The notes under the pieces: generated by a model
The model's input: the letters and a program-made list of their open reading frames with translations, nothing else
The model's database searches: none
What the model was told of the DNA's origin: nothing
Origin: Pseudobdellovibrionaceae bacterium
GTDB taxonomy: Bacteria; Bdellovibrionota; Bdellovibrionia; Bdellovibrionales; Bdellovibrionaceae
NCBI GenBank assembly: GCA_014376325.1
Contig: JACMRP010000053.1
Location: forward strand, 1-5,407
Direction: 5' to 3'
DNA: 5,407 nt
Position numbers and translations under genes: made by a program
Shown: positions 1 through 5,340 of the stretch, piece after piece
How the letters are laid out: each line of letters starts with the position of its first letter
How positions within the stretch are numbered: the stretch's first letter is position 1

Positions 1-1041
1 CGCGGTTCCGAACACCACTCCAGGGACCAATCCAAAACAAGCGAGCAACAAGCCCATTTGCGTAAAAATGGTGACCGTTTTTTTATCCGAAAGACCGAGC
101 GTCTTTAAGATCGCGATGTCGCGTCTTTTCTGCGACATCAAAAGTGCCAACACCGATAAGATCGAACTGCTCGCGATTAATCCGGCGAGCGCTAAGAAAG
201 AACCCATCACGGTCTTTTCAAGCTTCAGTGCAAAAAACAGGACCGAATTGCGATCCATCCAAGTTTCCGCAAGCACGTCGCTAAACTTTTCGGTTTCCTT
301 TTTTAGATCATTCAGATTCTTACCCTCGGGCGTCCAGACTTCGATGCCCACTTTGCGGCTCGCACCCGAAAGCGTATTCAGCGTCATGCCGCGCTGGTAA
401 AAAACGAATTGCGAATCTAAGTCCGCTAAATTAGTCGCGATGATTTTACTGACCCGCACTTTTTCAAATTTAGGAGTTTCTCCCGGTGGCAATAAAAGTC
501 CCTCTGGTGGAACGATCGTCAAATAATCGCCTTCGAAGACTCCCAGATTGCGCGCAAGATCGACGCCGACGACAACTTCGCCTTTGCCCGGGATGTCTTC
601 GGCCGCCCACATGTCCACCGAATCATGACGTTTTTTCTCGTCGAGTTTTTTTATTTCAGAAATCATGAAAGCCAAGCTTTCTTTGCTGACCCCGCGCGCG
701 ATTGCGCCATGAAATTGTCCATCCATGGTGCGAACGATGACGTCCTGACTTTCGTAAACGTAGGATTTATTCTCGGTAAATTCCTGAAGCCGCTGATACA
801 CCGGATGAAGCTCGAGCAGCGAACCTTTCGTCACCCCGTTCACCGTGACGTAAAGATGGGGCTCTAACGAAAGAATCCGTTTGTGGATGCTCGCATTCAT
901 TCCGTTCATGACGAAAATAACGATCAAAAATGCGGTCACGCTCAAAGCAATGGCGCCGACCGACAACCATGCCAGGCGACGAACCAGCGCGCCGGCCCGT
1001 TTCGAAAAAATGAAGTGACTGAAGAAATCGCGCACTAACAT
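1..1041 (-). CDS. lolC: LolC/LolE-type lipoprotein-releasing permease, 3' end cut by the window
   Basis: Inner-membrane permease of the LolCDE type, which extracts mature lipoproteins from the inner membrane and passes them to the carrier LolA. I read 347 codons from ATG at 1041 with no stop before the window edge. The start follows GAGGG at a rather long 13-base spacing, and no in-frame GTG or TTG lies between it and the preceding gene. Visible parts are a basic N-terminus, a first membrane helix at about residues 22-48 ending in the family-typical VMNGM, and a large periplasmic domain to about residue 270. Then comes the FtsX-fold part: KLEK at 273-276, a helix at about 279-302, the coupling-helix region RRDIAILKTLG (about 307-317), and a third helix starting near 322. 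The last helix and C-terminus lie outside the window. It follows mlaD by 36 bases, so it is probably co-transcribed. LolC, LolE or a fused LolCE-type subunit cannot be separated here; a MacB-like permease is less likely. Confidence 0.88.
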   Translation of the reverse strand, partial: MLVRDFFSHFIFSKRAGALVRRLAWLSVGAIALSVTAFLIVIFVMNGMNASIHKRILSLEPHLYVTVNGVTKGSLLELHPVYQRLQEFTENKSYVYESQDVIVRTMDGQFHGAIARGVSKESLAFMISEIKKLDEKKRHDSVDMWAAEDIPGKGEVVVGVDLARNLGVFEGDYLTIVPPEGLLLPPGETPKFEKVRVSKIIATNLADLDSQFVFYQRGMTLNTLSGASRKVGIEVWTPEGKNLNDLKKETEKFSDVLAETWMDRNSVLFFALKLEKTVMGSFLALAGLIASSSILSVLALLMSQKRRDIAILKTLGLSDKKTVTIFTQMGLLLACFGLVPGVVFGTA

Positions 1042-1077
1042 GCGACTAGTTTCACCCTCGGCTGTGGGGATGACAAC

Positions 1078-2064
1078 TTATTTTGTACCTTGGACTTCTG
1101 TTTTGCTTGCGGGAAAGCGTTCTTTGGCCGCTTCTTCTTCACGAACCTCACGGATGTTGCCACGGATCAAAAAGCTTTTCTGCATGGCTTTCATCATAAT
1201 CAGAGTTTCGTTCAGCGCTTCCACCGCCTTGCGAGTCGTTTGTGGCAGATCAGGTCCGATGGCGGTCAGCGCAGGTCCTAATACTTTGAAGTCATTGGTC
1301 AGGATCGCTAAATTTTTGGTCATTTCACTGAGGTCTTTCGCGAGGTGCGGATTTTGGCGATTCAGTTCCGGCAGAACATTATTTAACTCTTGAGTCGTCA
1401 CGGCTAAATTTGCAACGACCGTCTGCAAATTACCTTTGTAAGTTGCCTGGCGACTGAGCTTCGTCATTTCCGTCACCATTCCATCGACATTACCTAACAA
1501 CGGATCCAGACGGTCGAAAATACGAACCAAAGACTGCGTCCGGTCGCGACTGGTCAATGCGCCAATCATTTGCGATAGATTTTCAAGCGTGACGCTGACT
1601 TTTTCTAGATGAGCGCTCAGCGATTTACCACTCAGCAATGACATGATGTCCATCGTTTCGTGAGAAGCCAAAGTTCGGCCCTGTTTTAGTTCTGGCGAAG
1701 TCTCTGTGCCGACCGTCACGTCCAAAACACGGTCCCCGATGATGAACGGACGAATTAACTGCGCGGTACTGTCTTCTTTGATTCGCGGTTGAAACTTTCC
1801 GAGAACGTAAAAGCTAACCCGGATCGAATTGTCCGGTTGGAGCTCCACGTCTTCAACGGATCCCGCGCGGAGGCCGGCCATTTGCACCACGGTCCCGGGA
1901 TGAACACCCTCGGCACTCGTGAAGCTTGTCGCATAATAAGACTTAGTCTCGAACCAGCCTTGCTTGATTGCAACGCTGACTGCGGTCAGGATAATTCCGC
2001 CGACCGTCAAAATTACGAACATACCGGCAACACGCTCGTATTTGTTAAATTTATGAATTCTCAT
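1078..2064 (-). CDS. mlaD: MlaD-like MCE-domain lipid-binding protein with long helical C-terminus
   Basis: Substrate-binding subunit of an MCE-type (Mla) lipid transporter, anchored in the inner membrane and facing the periplasm, where family members assemble into a hexameric lipid channel. The 328-residue product has a short basic cytoplasmic start (MRIHKFNKYER), one membrane helix at about residues 12-34, and an MCE domain at about 40-119. That domain carries the typical GVHPGTVVQMAGLRAGSVED (53-72) and a late IRPFIIGDRVLDVTVG segment. From about 140 onward the protein is predicted helical and rich in Leu, Asn and Thr, ending near 296-312 in a SFLIRGN-containing stretch seen at the end of many MlaD-type proteins. 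E. coli MlaD is about 183 residues, so the tail is much longer here. The start ATG overlaps the mlaF stop as ATGA, with AGGTG eight bases upstream, which argues for coupled translation. Functional assignment is firm at family level; the exact lipid is unknown. Confidence 0.93.
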   Translation of the reverse strand: MRIHKFNKYERVAGMFVILTVGGIILTAVSVAIKQGWFETKSYYATSFTSAEGVHPGTVVQMAGLRAGSVEDVELQPDNSIRVSFYVLGKFQPRIKEDSTAQLIRPFIIGDRVLDVTVGTETSPELKQGRTLASHETMDIMSLLSGKSLSAHLEKVSVTLENLSQMIGALTSRDRTQSLVRIFDRLDPLLGNVDGMVTEMTKLSRQATYKGNLQTVVANLAVTTQELNNVLPELNRQNPHLAKDLSEMTKNLAILTNDFKVLGPALTAIGPDLPQTTRKAVEALNETLIMMKAMQKSFLIRGNIREVREEEAAKERFPASKTEVQGTK

Positions 2065-2780
2065 AAGTGCATCACCTTTTTTTCGGTGGCCACGTCTTGT
2101 AGGTACAACTGTCCGGCATCCACGTGAATGATTCGATGGTTGAACATGTCCATGTATTTTTGATCGTAAGAGCTCATGAAAATGTGTCTTACGTGACCAA
2201 GCTTTTGCATTTCGTGGATGTAATCGACGAAAGTGTTTAGCGTATCTTGGCCGAGTCCCACTGAGGGGTCATCCATCAGTAAAACTTGTGGCTGCATTGC
2301 AAGCGCTCGCAGTAGGCAGGTCAATTTGCGCACTCGCCCCGGAATATGCGCCGGAAGTTCGTCGGCAAACTTGTGGATGTCGAAACGACGAATGATTTCG
2401 TCAACGCGGTCGCGGGCTTCAGCATGCGGCATTAATTTATGGTAAGCTAGCGGCAGAATCAAGTTTTCAAAGACCGTACGGTTGCTGATGAGTCCACCGT
2501 AGTCGAAGGTGTATCCCATCGCTAAGCGGAACGGCAAAAATTCTTCAAACGACATATCCAAAACATTTTCACCATTGATGTTGAACTTCCCTGATTGCGG
2601 AGTTTCTAAGCCTGCAAGGACCTGCAACAACGTAGACTTTCCTTGCCCTTCAGCGCCTTTAATCCACAAAACTTCATTCATCGGAAAATCAAAGTCGACA
2701 TTTTTCAGAAGAGGATCATGTCCGTCGTGGCTGAAAGAAAGCCATTGAAACTGGATGCTATCAATTTTTGGTATTTCCAT
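2061..2780 (-). CDS. mlaF: MlaF-like ABC ATPase with degenerate catalytic motifs
   Basis: Cytoplasmic nucleotide-binding subunit of the Mla-type transporter, expected to pair with MlaE. I prefer ATG at 2780 (239 residues) over the GTG at 2783, because AGGAG (2788-2792) lies seven bases from the ATG but only four from the GTG. The ATG shares one base with the mlaE stop (TGATG). Walker A is intact (GAEGQGKST, residues 42-50). Positions aligned by eye to E. coli MlaF differ elsewhere. The Q-loop Gln is Asp93 (FDYGG). The signature LSGG-type motif is IPGRV (146-150). The Walker B catalytic Glu is Asp171 (LLMDDP). The D-loop reads SVGLG (173-177) without the usual Asp. The H-loop His is Tyr205 (SSYDQ). 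Length and gene order are normal for MlaF, and the frame is intact, so it is a maintained gene and not a pseudogene. ATP binding looks likely; the hydrolysis rate is doubtful and not predictable from sequence. Confidence 0.9.
   Translation of the reverse strand: MEIPKIDSIQFQWLSFSHDGHDPLLKNVDFDFPMNEVLWIKGAEGQGKSTLLQVLAGLETPQSGKFNINGENVLDMSFEEFLPFRLAMGYTFDYGGLISNRTVFENLILPLAYHKLMPHAEARDRVDEIIRRFDIHKFADELPAHIPGRVRKLTCLLRALAMQPQVLLMDDPSVGLGQDTLNTFVDYIHEMQKLGHVRHIFMSSYDQKYMDMFNHRIIHVDAGQLYLQDVATEKKVMHL
2073..2079 (-). promoter_or_regulatory. Ribosome binding site of mlaD inside the end of mlaF
   Basis: AAAGGTG on the minus strand lies in the last codons of mlaF, eight bases before the mlaD ATG at 2064. 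With the four-base ATGA overlap, it fits translational coupling of mlaF and mlaD. Confidence 0.6.
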
Positions 2781-3613
2781 CACACGACTCCTAAGTCTTG
2801 CAATTGCTTTAAGTAAAACAAAGCCGTTACGGTCATGTTAAACACGGTCACGTAGATTACGCTGTTCACAACCGCCTGGGTCGTAACCTGAGGAACTTCG
2901 TGCGGACTCTTCTTAACTAGCAGGCCTTGGTAGCAACAAACGACAAAGATAATCATCCCGCTAAAACCGTTTTTCGCGAGGAAGATTAGAAAGTCTTCCC
3001 GTGCGAACCCGCGTGCGAGCGAATCCAGATAAAATGAAAACGGCATGTCTTGCAGAAGTTTGGTGACCGCGAAACCACCGATCAATGCGATGACGTTAAA
3101 AAAGAAAGCCAAACAGAGAACGCTGATGATGCCGCCGATGACTCGTGGAAACACGATATAGCTCAGTGGATTGATGCCCATGCTTTCAAGCGCTTCGATT
3201 TCGCGGTTGGCGCGCATGTTGCCGACTTCGCTCGCGACCGCGGTGCCAGAGCGTGCGATCACGACCAGTGCGACTAACAAAGGGCCCGCTTCACGGACGA
3301 TCATAACGATTAGAAAGTTTCCGATCAGCTGCGTTCCGCCGAGCAAACTCAAATTCGCCATCGATTGCAAAACTAAAACGCTTCCGGTAGCCAGTGCCAA
3401 AACAGAAATCAACGGCAGCGCCTGCCAGCCCGTAAAATAAATTTGCGCAGAGATCACGCTAACGATGGTACGCATACCTTGCGCTTGATCCAAGATAGTC
3501 GCCCGGATGGATAAATAAACCATCAACAAAACGCGAGTCGTGTATTCAATATTTTTTGTAATTGTCCGGCCCCATGTGCAAATACGGGCGTCAATACGCA
3601 TCCAAAGTGTCAT
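2780..3613 (-). CDS. mlaE: MlaE-like MCE transporter permease
   Basis: Integral inner-membrane permease of an Mla-type phospholipid/lipid transporter, forming the core to which the ATPase MlaF and the MCE protein MlaD attach. The 277-residue product (E. coli MlaE is about 260) begins with an amphipathic stretch containing WGR (14-16), as usual for the family. Several hydrophobic segments follow, at about 66-84, 96-120, 158-182 and after about 222. The hallmark central motif is well preserved: REAGP (107-111), ARSGTAVASEVG (120-131) with Glu129, then EIEALESMGINP (138-149) and FPR (155-157). The chosen ATG is preceded only by a weak purine-rich stretch (AAGAAAG); a second in-frame ATG sits four codons further in, so the first residues are uncertain. 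It starts 48 bases after the YdcF-like gene and its TGA overlaps the mlaF start. No mlaB (STAS) or mlaC gene is in the window. Confidence 0.95.
   Translation of the reverse strand: MTLWMRIDARICTWGRTITKNIEYTTRVLLMVYLSIRATILDQAQGMRTIVSVISAQIYFTGWQALPLISVLALATGSVLVLQSMANLSLLGGTQLIGNFLIVMIVREAGPLLVALVVIARSGTAVASEVGNMRANREIEALESMGINPLSYIVFPRVIGGIISVLCLAFFFNVIALIGGFAVTKLLQDMPFSFYLDSLARGFAREDFLIFLAKNGFSGMIIFVVCCYQGLLVKKSPHEVPQVTTQAVVNSVIYVTVFNMTVTALFYLKQLQDLGVV
2788..2792 (-). promoter_or_regulatory. Ribosome binding site of mlaF inside the end of mlaE
   Basis: AGGAG on the minus strand lies within the last codons of mlaE, seven bases before the ATG at 2780. It favours that ATG over the adjacent GTG at 2783. 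Confidence 0.7.
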
Positions 3614-3661
3614 GCTTTCTTATCGGAAAGACTTCGGAAAGTTAGATCGGACAAAGGTCCT

Positions 3662-4192
3662 TTAGTAAGCCCAAAGCGAGTAAAACAAAGACTTGAGCGC
3701 TTCGAGCGAAGCCTCCATAACGCCGATTTCATAGCGTCTGGGGACCACGGCGTGGCGGACAATTTCAATATTTTCCGGGTAAGCCCCGCGAAAGGTCCGG
3801 TAAGATCTGTGCATATGCAATCTTGAAGTTACCAAGACGATGTCGCGGCAGCGGAGGGCCTCGACGATGGACAAGCTCTGCTGAGCATTGCCGTAAGTGG
3901 TTTCCGATCTGCGCTCAAGAACGACGTCGTCTTCTTTCAACGAGCCGTAGAAACTCCAGACCGGCATAATTTCGCGCAGTCGTGATCCGGGATTCACTCC
4001 GGAGATAATTAATTTTTTTACGTTTTGATTCGCTAGGAGATCGAAGCCTTCGCGGACCCTGCCCGCGCCTCCGGTCAGCACGACCGCGCAGTCGGCGACG
4101 TGGCTTTGAGTCCAAGACAAGACGGGTTCGCGAGTAACTGCCCGGTATTCTGAGGCAAAGCGAAAAGCGAACGCAAGCAGCAATACAAGCAA
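3662..4192 (-). CDS. YdcF/DUF218-family protein, start codon uncertain
   Basis: Member of the DUF218 (YdcF/SanA/ElyC) family, a Rossmann-like domain. Some members (SanA, ElyC) are tied to envelope integrity or peptidoglycan/undecaprenyl metabolism, but the biochemical activity is not established. Family motifs, numbered from the TTG at 4192 (176 residues): VVLTGGAGRVREGF (37-50), KKLIISG (59-65), E93/S96/T98-T99/N102 in the SETTYGN block, and LVTSRLHMHR (120-129). The N-terminus is hydrophobic, consistent with a membrane anchor. The frame is open upstream to a stop inside the ridA end but holds no ATG or GTG. The only standard start is TTG at 4192, which cuts into the hydrophobic segment. The 16 codons before it encode a basic, anchor-like stretch (TLFLRIIRKKSAW) that looks genuinely coding. 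It lies 55 bases after ridA and 48 before mlaE, suggesting the same transcript. Confidence 0.82.
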   Translation of the reverse strand: MLVLLLAFAFRFASEYRAVTREPVLSWTQSHVADCAVVLTGGAGRVREGFDLLANQNVKKLIISGVNPGSRLREIMPVWSFYGSLKEDDVVLERRSETTYGNAQQSLSIVEALRCRDIVLVTSRLHMHRSYRTFRGAYPENIEIVRHAVVPRRYEIGVMEASLEALKSLFYSLWAY

Positions 4193-4247
4193 GGCCCAAG
4201 CGCTCTTCTTCCGGATGATCCTCAGAAAAAGGGTTTTTATGACCGAA

Positions 4248-4625
4248 TTAGCGATGTGCTAAAACCTCTATCTCAACGTTCACACCTTTTGGCAAACCCG
4301 CGACGGCGACGGTCGAGCGTGCCGGCGGACTGCCCGGAAAACTCTTTGCGTAAACTTCGTTTACGGTTGTGAAATCATTCATGCTGGAGAGGAAAATCGT
4401 CGTTTTAACCACGTTCGAAAAGTTCAGATCTGCAGCGGCCAAAACGCCTTCGATGTTTTTCATAACCATTTCGGTCTGCGTTTTGATATCTCCGGTAAAC
4501 ACTTCGTTCGTTTTCGGATCGATCGGAATCTGTCCGGAACAGAACAAAAAATCGCCCAGTTGAACGGCCTGGGAATAAGGCCCGATTGCTTTTGGTGCTT
4601 TGTCTGTTGATATAATTTTTTTCAT
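4248..4625 (-). CDS. ridA: RidA (YjgF/YER057c/UK114) reactive enamine/imine deaminase
   Basis: Cytosolic enzyme, a homotrimer in the family, that hydrolyses reactive 2-aminoacrylate-type enamines/imines released by PLP enzymes such as threonine/serine dehydratase, yielding 2-keto acids and ammonia. The 125-residue product has the archetypal residues: AIGPYSQ with Tyr17, SGQIP (30-34), VVKTTIFL (72-79), PPARSTVAVAGLP with Arg103 (equivalent to Arg105 of the enteric protein), and VEIEVLA with Glu118 (equivalent to Glu120). I chose ATG at 4625. Its AGGAG (4633-4637) lies seven bases upstream, while the in-frame ATG at 4631 (two residues longer) is one base from it. The resulting MKKIISTDKAP start also aligns with known RidA N-termini. 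AGGAG overlaps the stop codon of the upstream outer-membrane gene, so the two are likely co-transcribed and coupled. Assignment is firm. Confidence 0.96.
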   Translation of the reverse strand: MKKIISTDKAPKAIGPYSQAVQLGDFLFCSGQIPIDPKTNEVFTGDIKTQTEMVMKNIEGVLAAADLNFSNVVKTTIFLSSMNDFTTVNEVYAKSFPGSPPARSTVAVAGLPKGVNVEIEVLAHR

Positions 4626-4632
4626 TTTCATT

Positions 4633-4637
4633 CTCCT
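4633..4637 (-). promoter_or_regulatory. Ribosome binding site of ridA overlapping the upstream stop codon
   Basis: AGGAG on the minus strand shares the AG of the barrel gene's TAG stop. It is seven bases from the ATG at 4625 and one base from the ATG at 4631, which is why the inner ATG is taken as the ridA start. Confidence 0.7.
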
Positions 4638-5127
4638 AAAAGTAAAAGGTCACAGCTGCGGCTAGAGGCGCATCGGCCACGGTTCGGAAACGAACGTCCT
4701 TTAAAGAAACCACGCCGACCCCGCCCTGCATCGAAAAGCTCAGATTCTCAAGTCCCGGCAAAAAGAATTCCGCACCAAACAAACCGCTGATAAAAAAGCC
4801 AGAGTCTTTCACTCCAGCAATTTCGCGGTTGATCAATCCGAGCTCACCACCCATAAAAAAGTTTAGATTATCTTCCTTGAAAACGATGCGACGAACGCCA
4901 CCGCTAAAAGAGAATCGGGAGCCATTTTTTTCGGTGTCGATGCCGAGTCCGCCCGTCAGGCCAATCTCAGAGGTTGGATAATAATTCACCGACAAAGAAG
5001 GCAAATCGATCGACGTTTCATTTTTTACGCCGATGCCAAGACGGTTCACCATGTCTTTGGCCGAAGCGTTCTGAGTGAAACAAAAAATGCAAAGCGGGAT
5101 GCTTAAAAACTTAGCTAGTTGGCGCAT
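4636..5127 (-). CDS. Small secreted beta-barrel outer-membrane protein, family unknown
   Basis: I do not recognise a specific family. The 163-residue product has a signal peptide: basic MRQLAK, hydrophobic core FLSIPLCIFCF, and a likely signal peptidase I site after ASA (residues 21-23), leaving about 140 mature residues. Cys13 and Cys16 do not form a lipobox. The mature part is a series of Gly/Ser/aromatic alternating segments, such as GLTGGLGI, FFMGGELGLI and FSMQGGVGVV, consistent with about eight strands. It ends in VTFYF with a terminal Phe, the usual outer-membrane assembly signal. By size it resembles small eight-stranded barrels (OmpX/OmpW/PagP scale), but no family motif is evident and the function is not inferable. 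The ATG at 5127 has a strong AAGGAG (5133-5138) five bases upstream. It is first in the gene run and probably shares a transcript with ridA, which begins 10 bases after its stop. Confidence 0.8.
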   Translation of the reverse strand: MRQLAKFLSIPLCIFCFTQNASAKDMVNRLGIGVKNETSIDLPSLSVNYYPTSEIGLTGGLGIDTEKNGSRFSFSGGVRRIVFKEDNLNFFMGGELGLINREIAGVKDSGFFISGLFGAEFFLPGLENLSFSMQGGVGVVSLKDVRFRTVADAPLAAAVTFYF

Positions 5128-5132
5128 GTATT

Positions 5133-5138
5133 CTCCTT
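5133..5138 (-). promoter_or_regulatory. Ribosome binding site of the barrel protein gene
   Basis: AAGGAG on the minus strand lies five bases before the ATG at 5127. It is the strongest Shine-Dalgarno match in the window and fixes the start of the signal-peptide protein. Confidence 0.75.
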
Positions 5139-5153
5139 GGGATGCAGGCGCCC

Positions 5154-5182
5154 ATTAACTTCTGAAAGTACTGAAATTTCAA
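5154..5182 (-). promoter_or_regulatory. Possible sigma70-type promoter for the barrel protein/ridA transcript
   Basis: On the minus strand, TTGAAA (5182-5177, five of six matches to TTGACA) is followed after 17 bases by GTTAAT (5159-5154, four of six matches to TATAAT). This would place the transcription start near 5147, about 20 bases before the ATG at 5127, leaving room for the AAGGAG site. The -35 hexamer overlaps a perfect 10-base palindrome (TGAAATTTCA, 5172-5181). Motif-only prediction. Confidence 0.4.
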
Positions 5183-5195
5183 GAGGAAATAAGAC

Positions 5196-5223
5196 TTGCC
5201 TCTGAATTAAGCTCAGATTAAAT
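5196..5223 (+). promoter_or_regulatory. Possible promoter for tRNA-Ala
   Basis: On the plus strand, TTGCCT (5196-5201) and TTAAAT (5218-5223) are separated by 16 bases, each with four of six consensus matches. Transcription would start near 5230, giving a leader of roughly 38 bases before the tRNA at 5268. The match is weak, but it is the best placed candidate in this 140-base intergenic region. Confidence 0.3.
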
Positions 5224-5267
5224 AGTGAGTCATGCGATTCAAAGGTCGCGACGTTAGAGGGCTGAGT

Positions 5268-5340
5268 GGGGGTGTAGCTCAGCTGGGAGAGCGGATGGCT
5301 GGCAGTCATCAGGTCGCAGGTTCAATCCCTGTCATCTCCA
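5268..5340 (+). tRNA. tRNA-Ala with anticodon GGC
   Basis: A 73-base cloverleaf folds by eye. The acceptor is GGGGGTG with CATCTCC (wobbles at pairs 3 and 5), then TA, then a D arm GCTC/GAGC with loop AGCTGGGA. The anticodon stem is GATGG/TCATC with loop CTGGCAG, giving anticodon GGC at 5301-5303. The variable loop is AGGTC, the T arm is GCAGG/CCTGT with loop TTCAATC, and the discriminator is A. The third acceptor pair is G3-U70, the main alanyl-tRNA synthetase identity element, which supports Ala independently of the anticodon. It decodes GCC and GCU. The 3' CCA is not encoded (CTG follows the discriminator), so it must be added after transcription by CCA-adding enzyme. It stands alone in the window and is divergent from the neighbouring gene run. 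Confidence 0.95.

Noticed and set aside
68..400. Plus-strand open frame of 110 codons
   Set aside because: It lies fully antisense to the lolC-like coding sequence, shows no family motif and has no ribosome binding site. The minus-strand protein is clearly conserved.
1040..1393. Plus-strand open frame of 117 codons
   Set aside because: Antisense shadow of the helical tail of mlaD; Ser/Arg-rich low-complexity translation with no recognisable domain.
1789..2127. Plus-strand open frame of 112 codons spanning the mlaD/mlaF junction
   Set aside because: Antisense to two well-supported overlapping genes, with no motif support.
3623..3641. Direct repeat TCGGAAAG (3623-3630 and 3634-3641) upstream of mlaE
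   Set aside because: Two eight-base copies at an 11-base period could be an operator, but they are short and there is no other support; probably chance.
3649..3663. GGAC-AAAG-GTCC inverted repeat between the YdcF-like gene and mlaE, considered as a terminator
   Set aside because: The stem is only four pairs and no T-run follows on the minus strand, so an intrinsic terminator is not supported.
3915..4199. Minus-strand frame of 94 codons overlapping the YdcF-like gene
   Set aside because: Arg-rich out-of-frame reading. The other frame carries all DUF218 motifs, so a frameshift is not needed to explain the gene.
5115..5309. Minus-strand frame of 64 codons upstream of the barrel gene
   Set aside because: It runs antisense through the tRNA gene and overlaps the signal peptide start; no coding signal.
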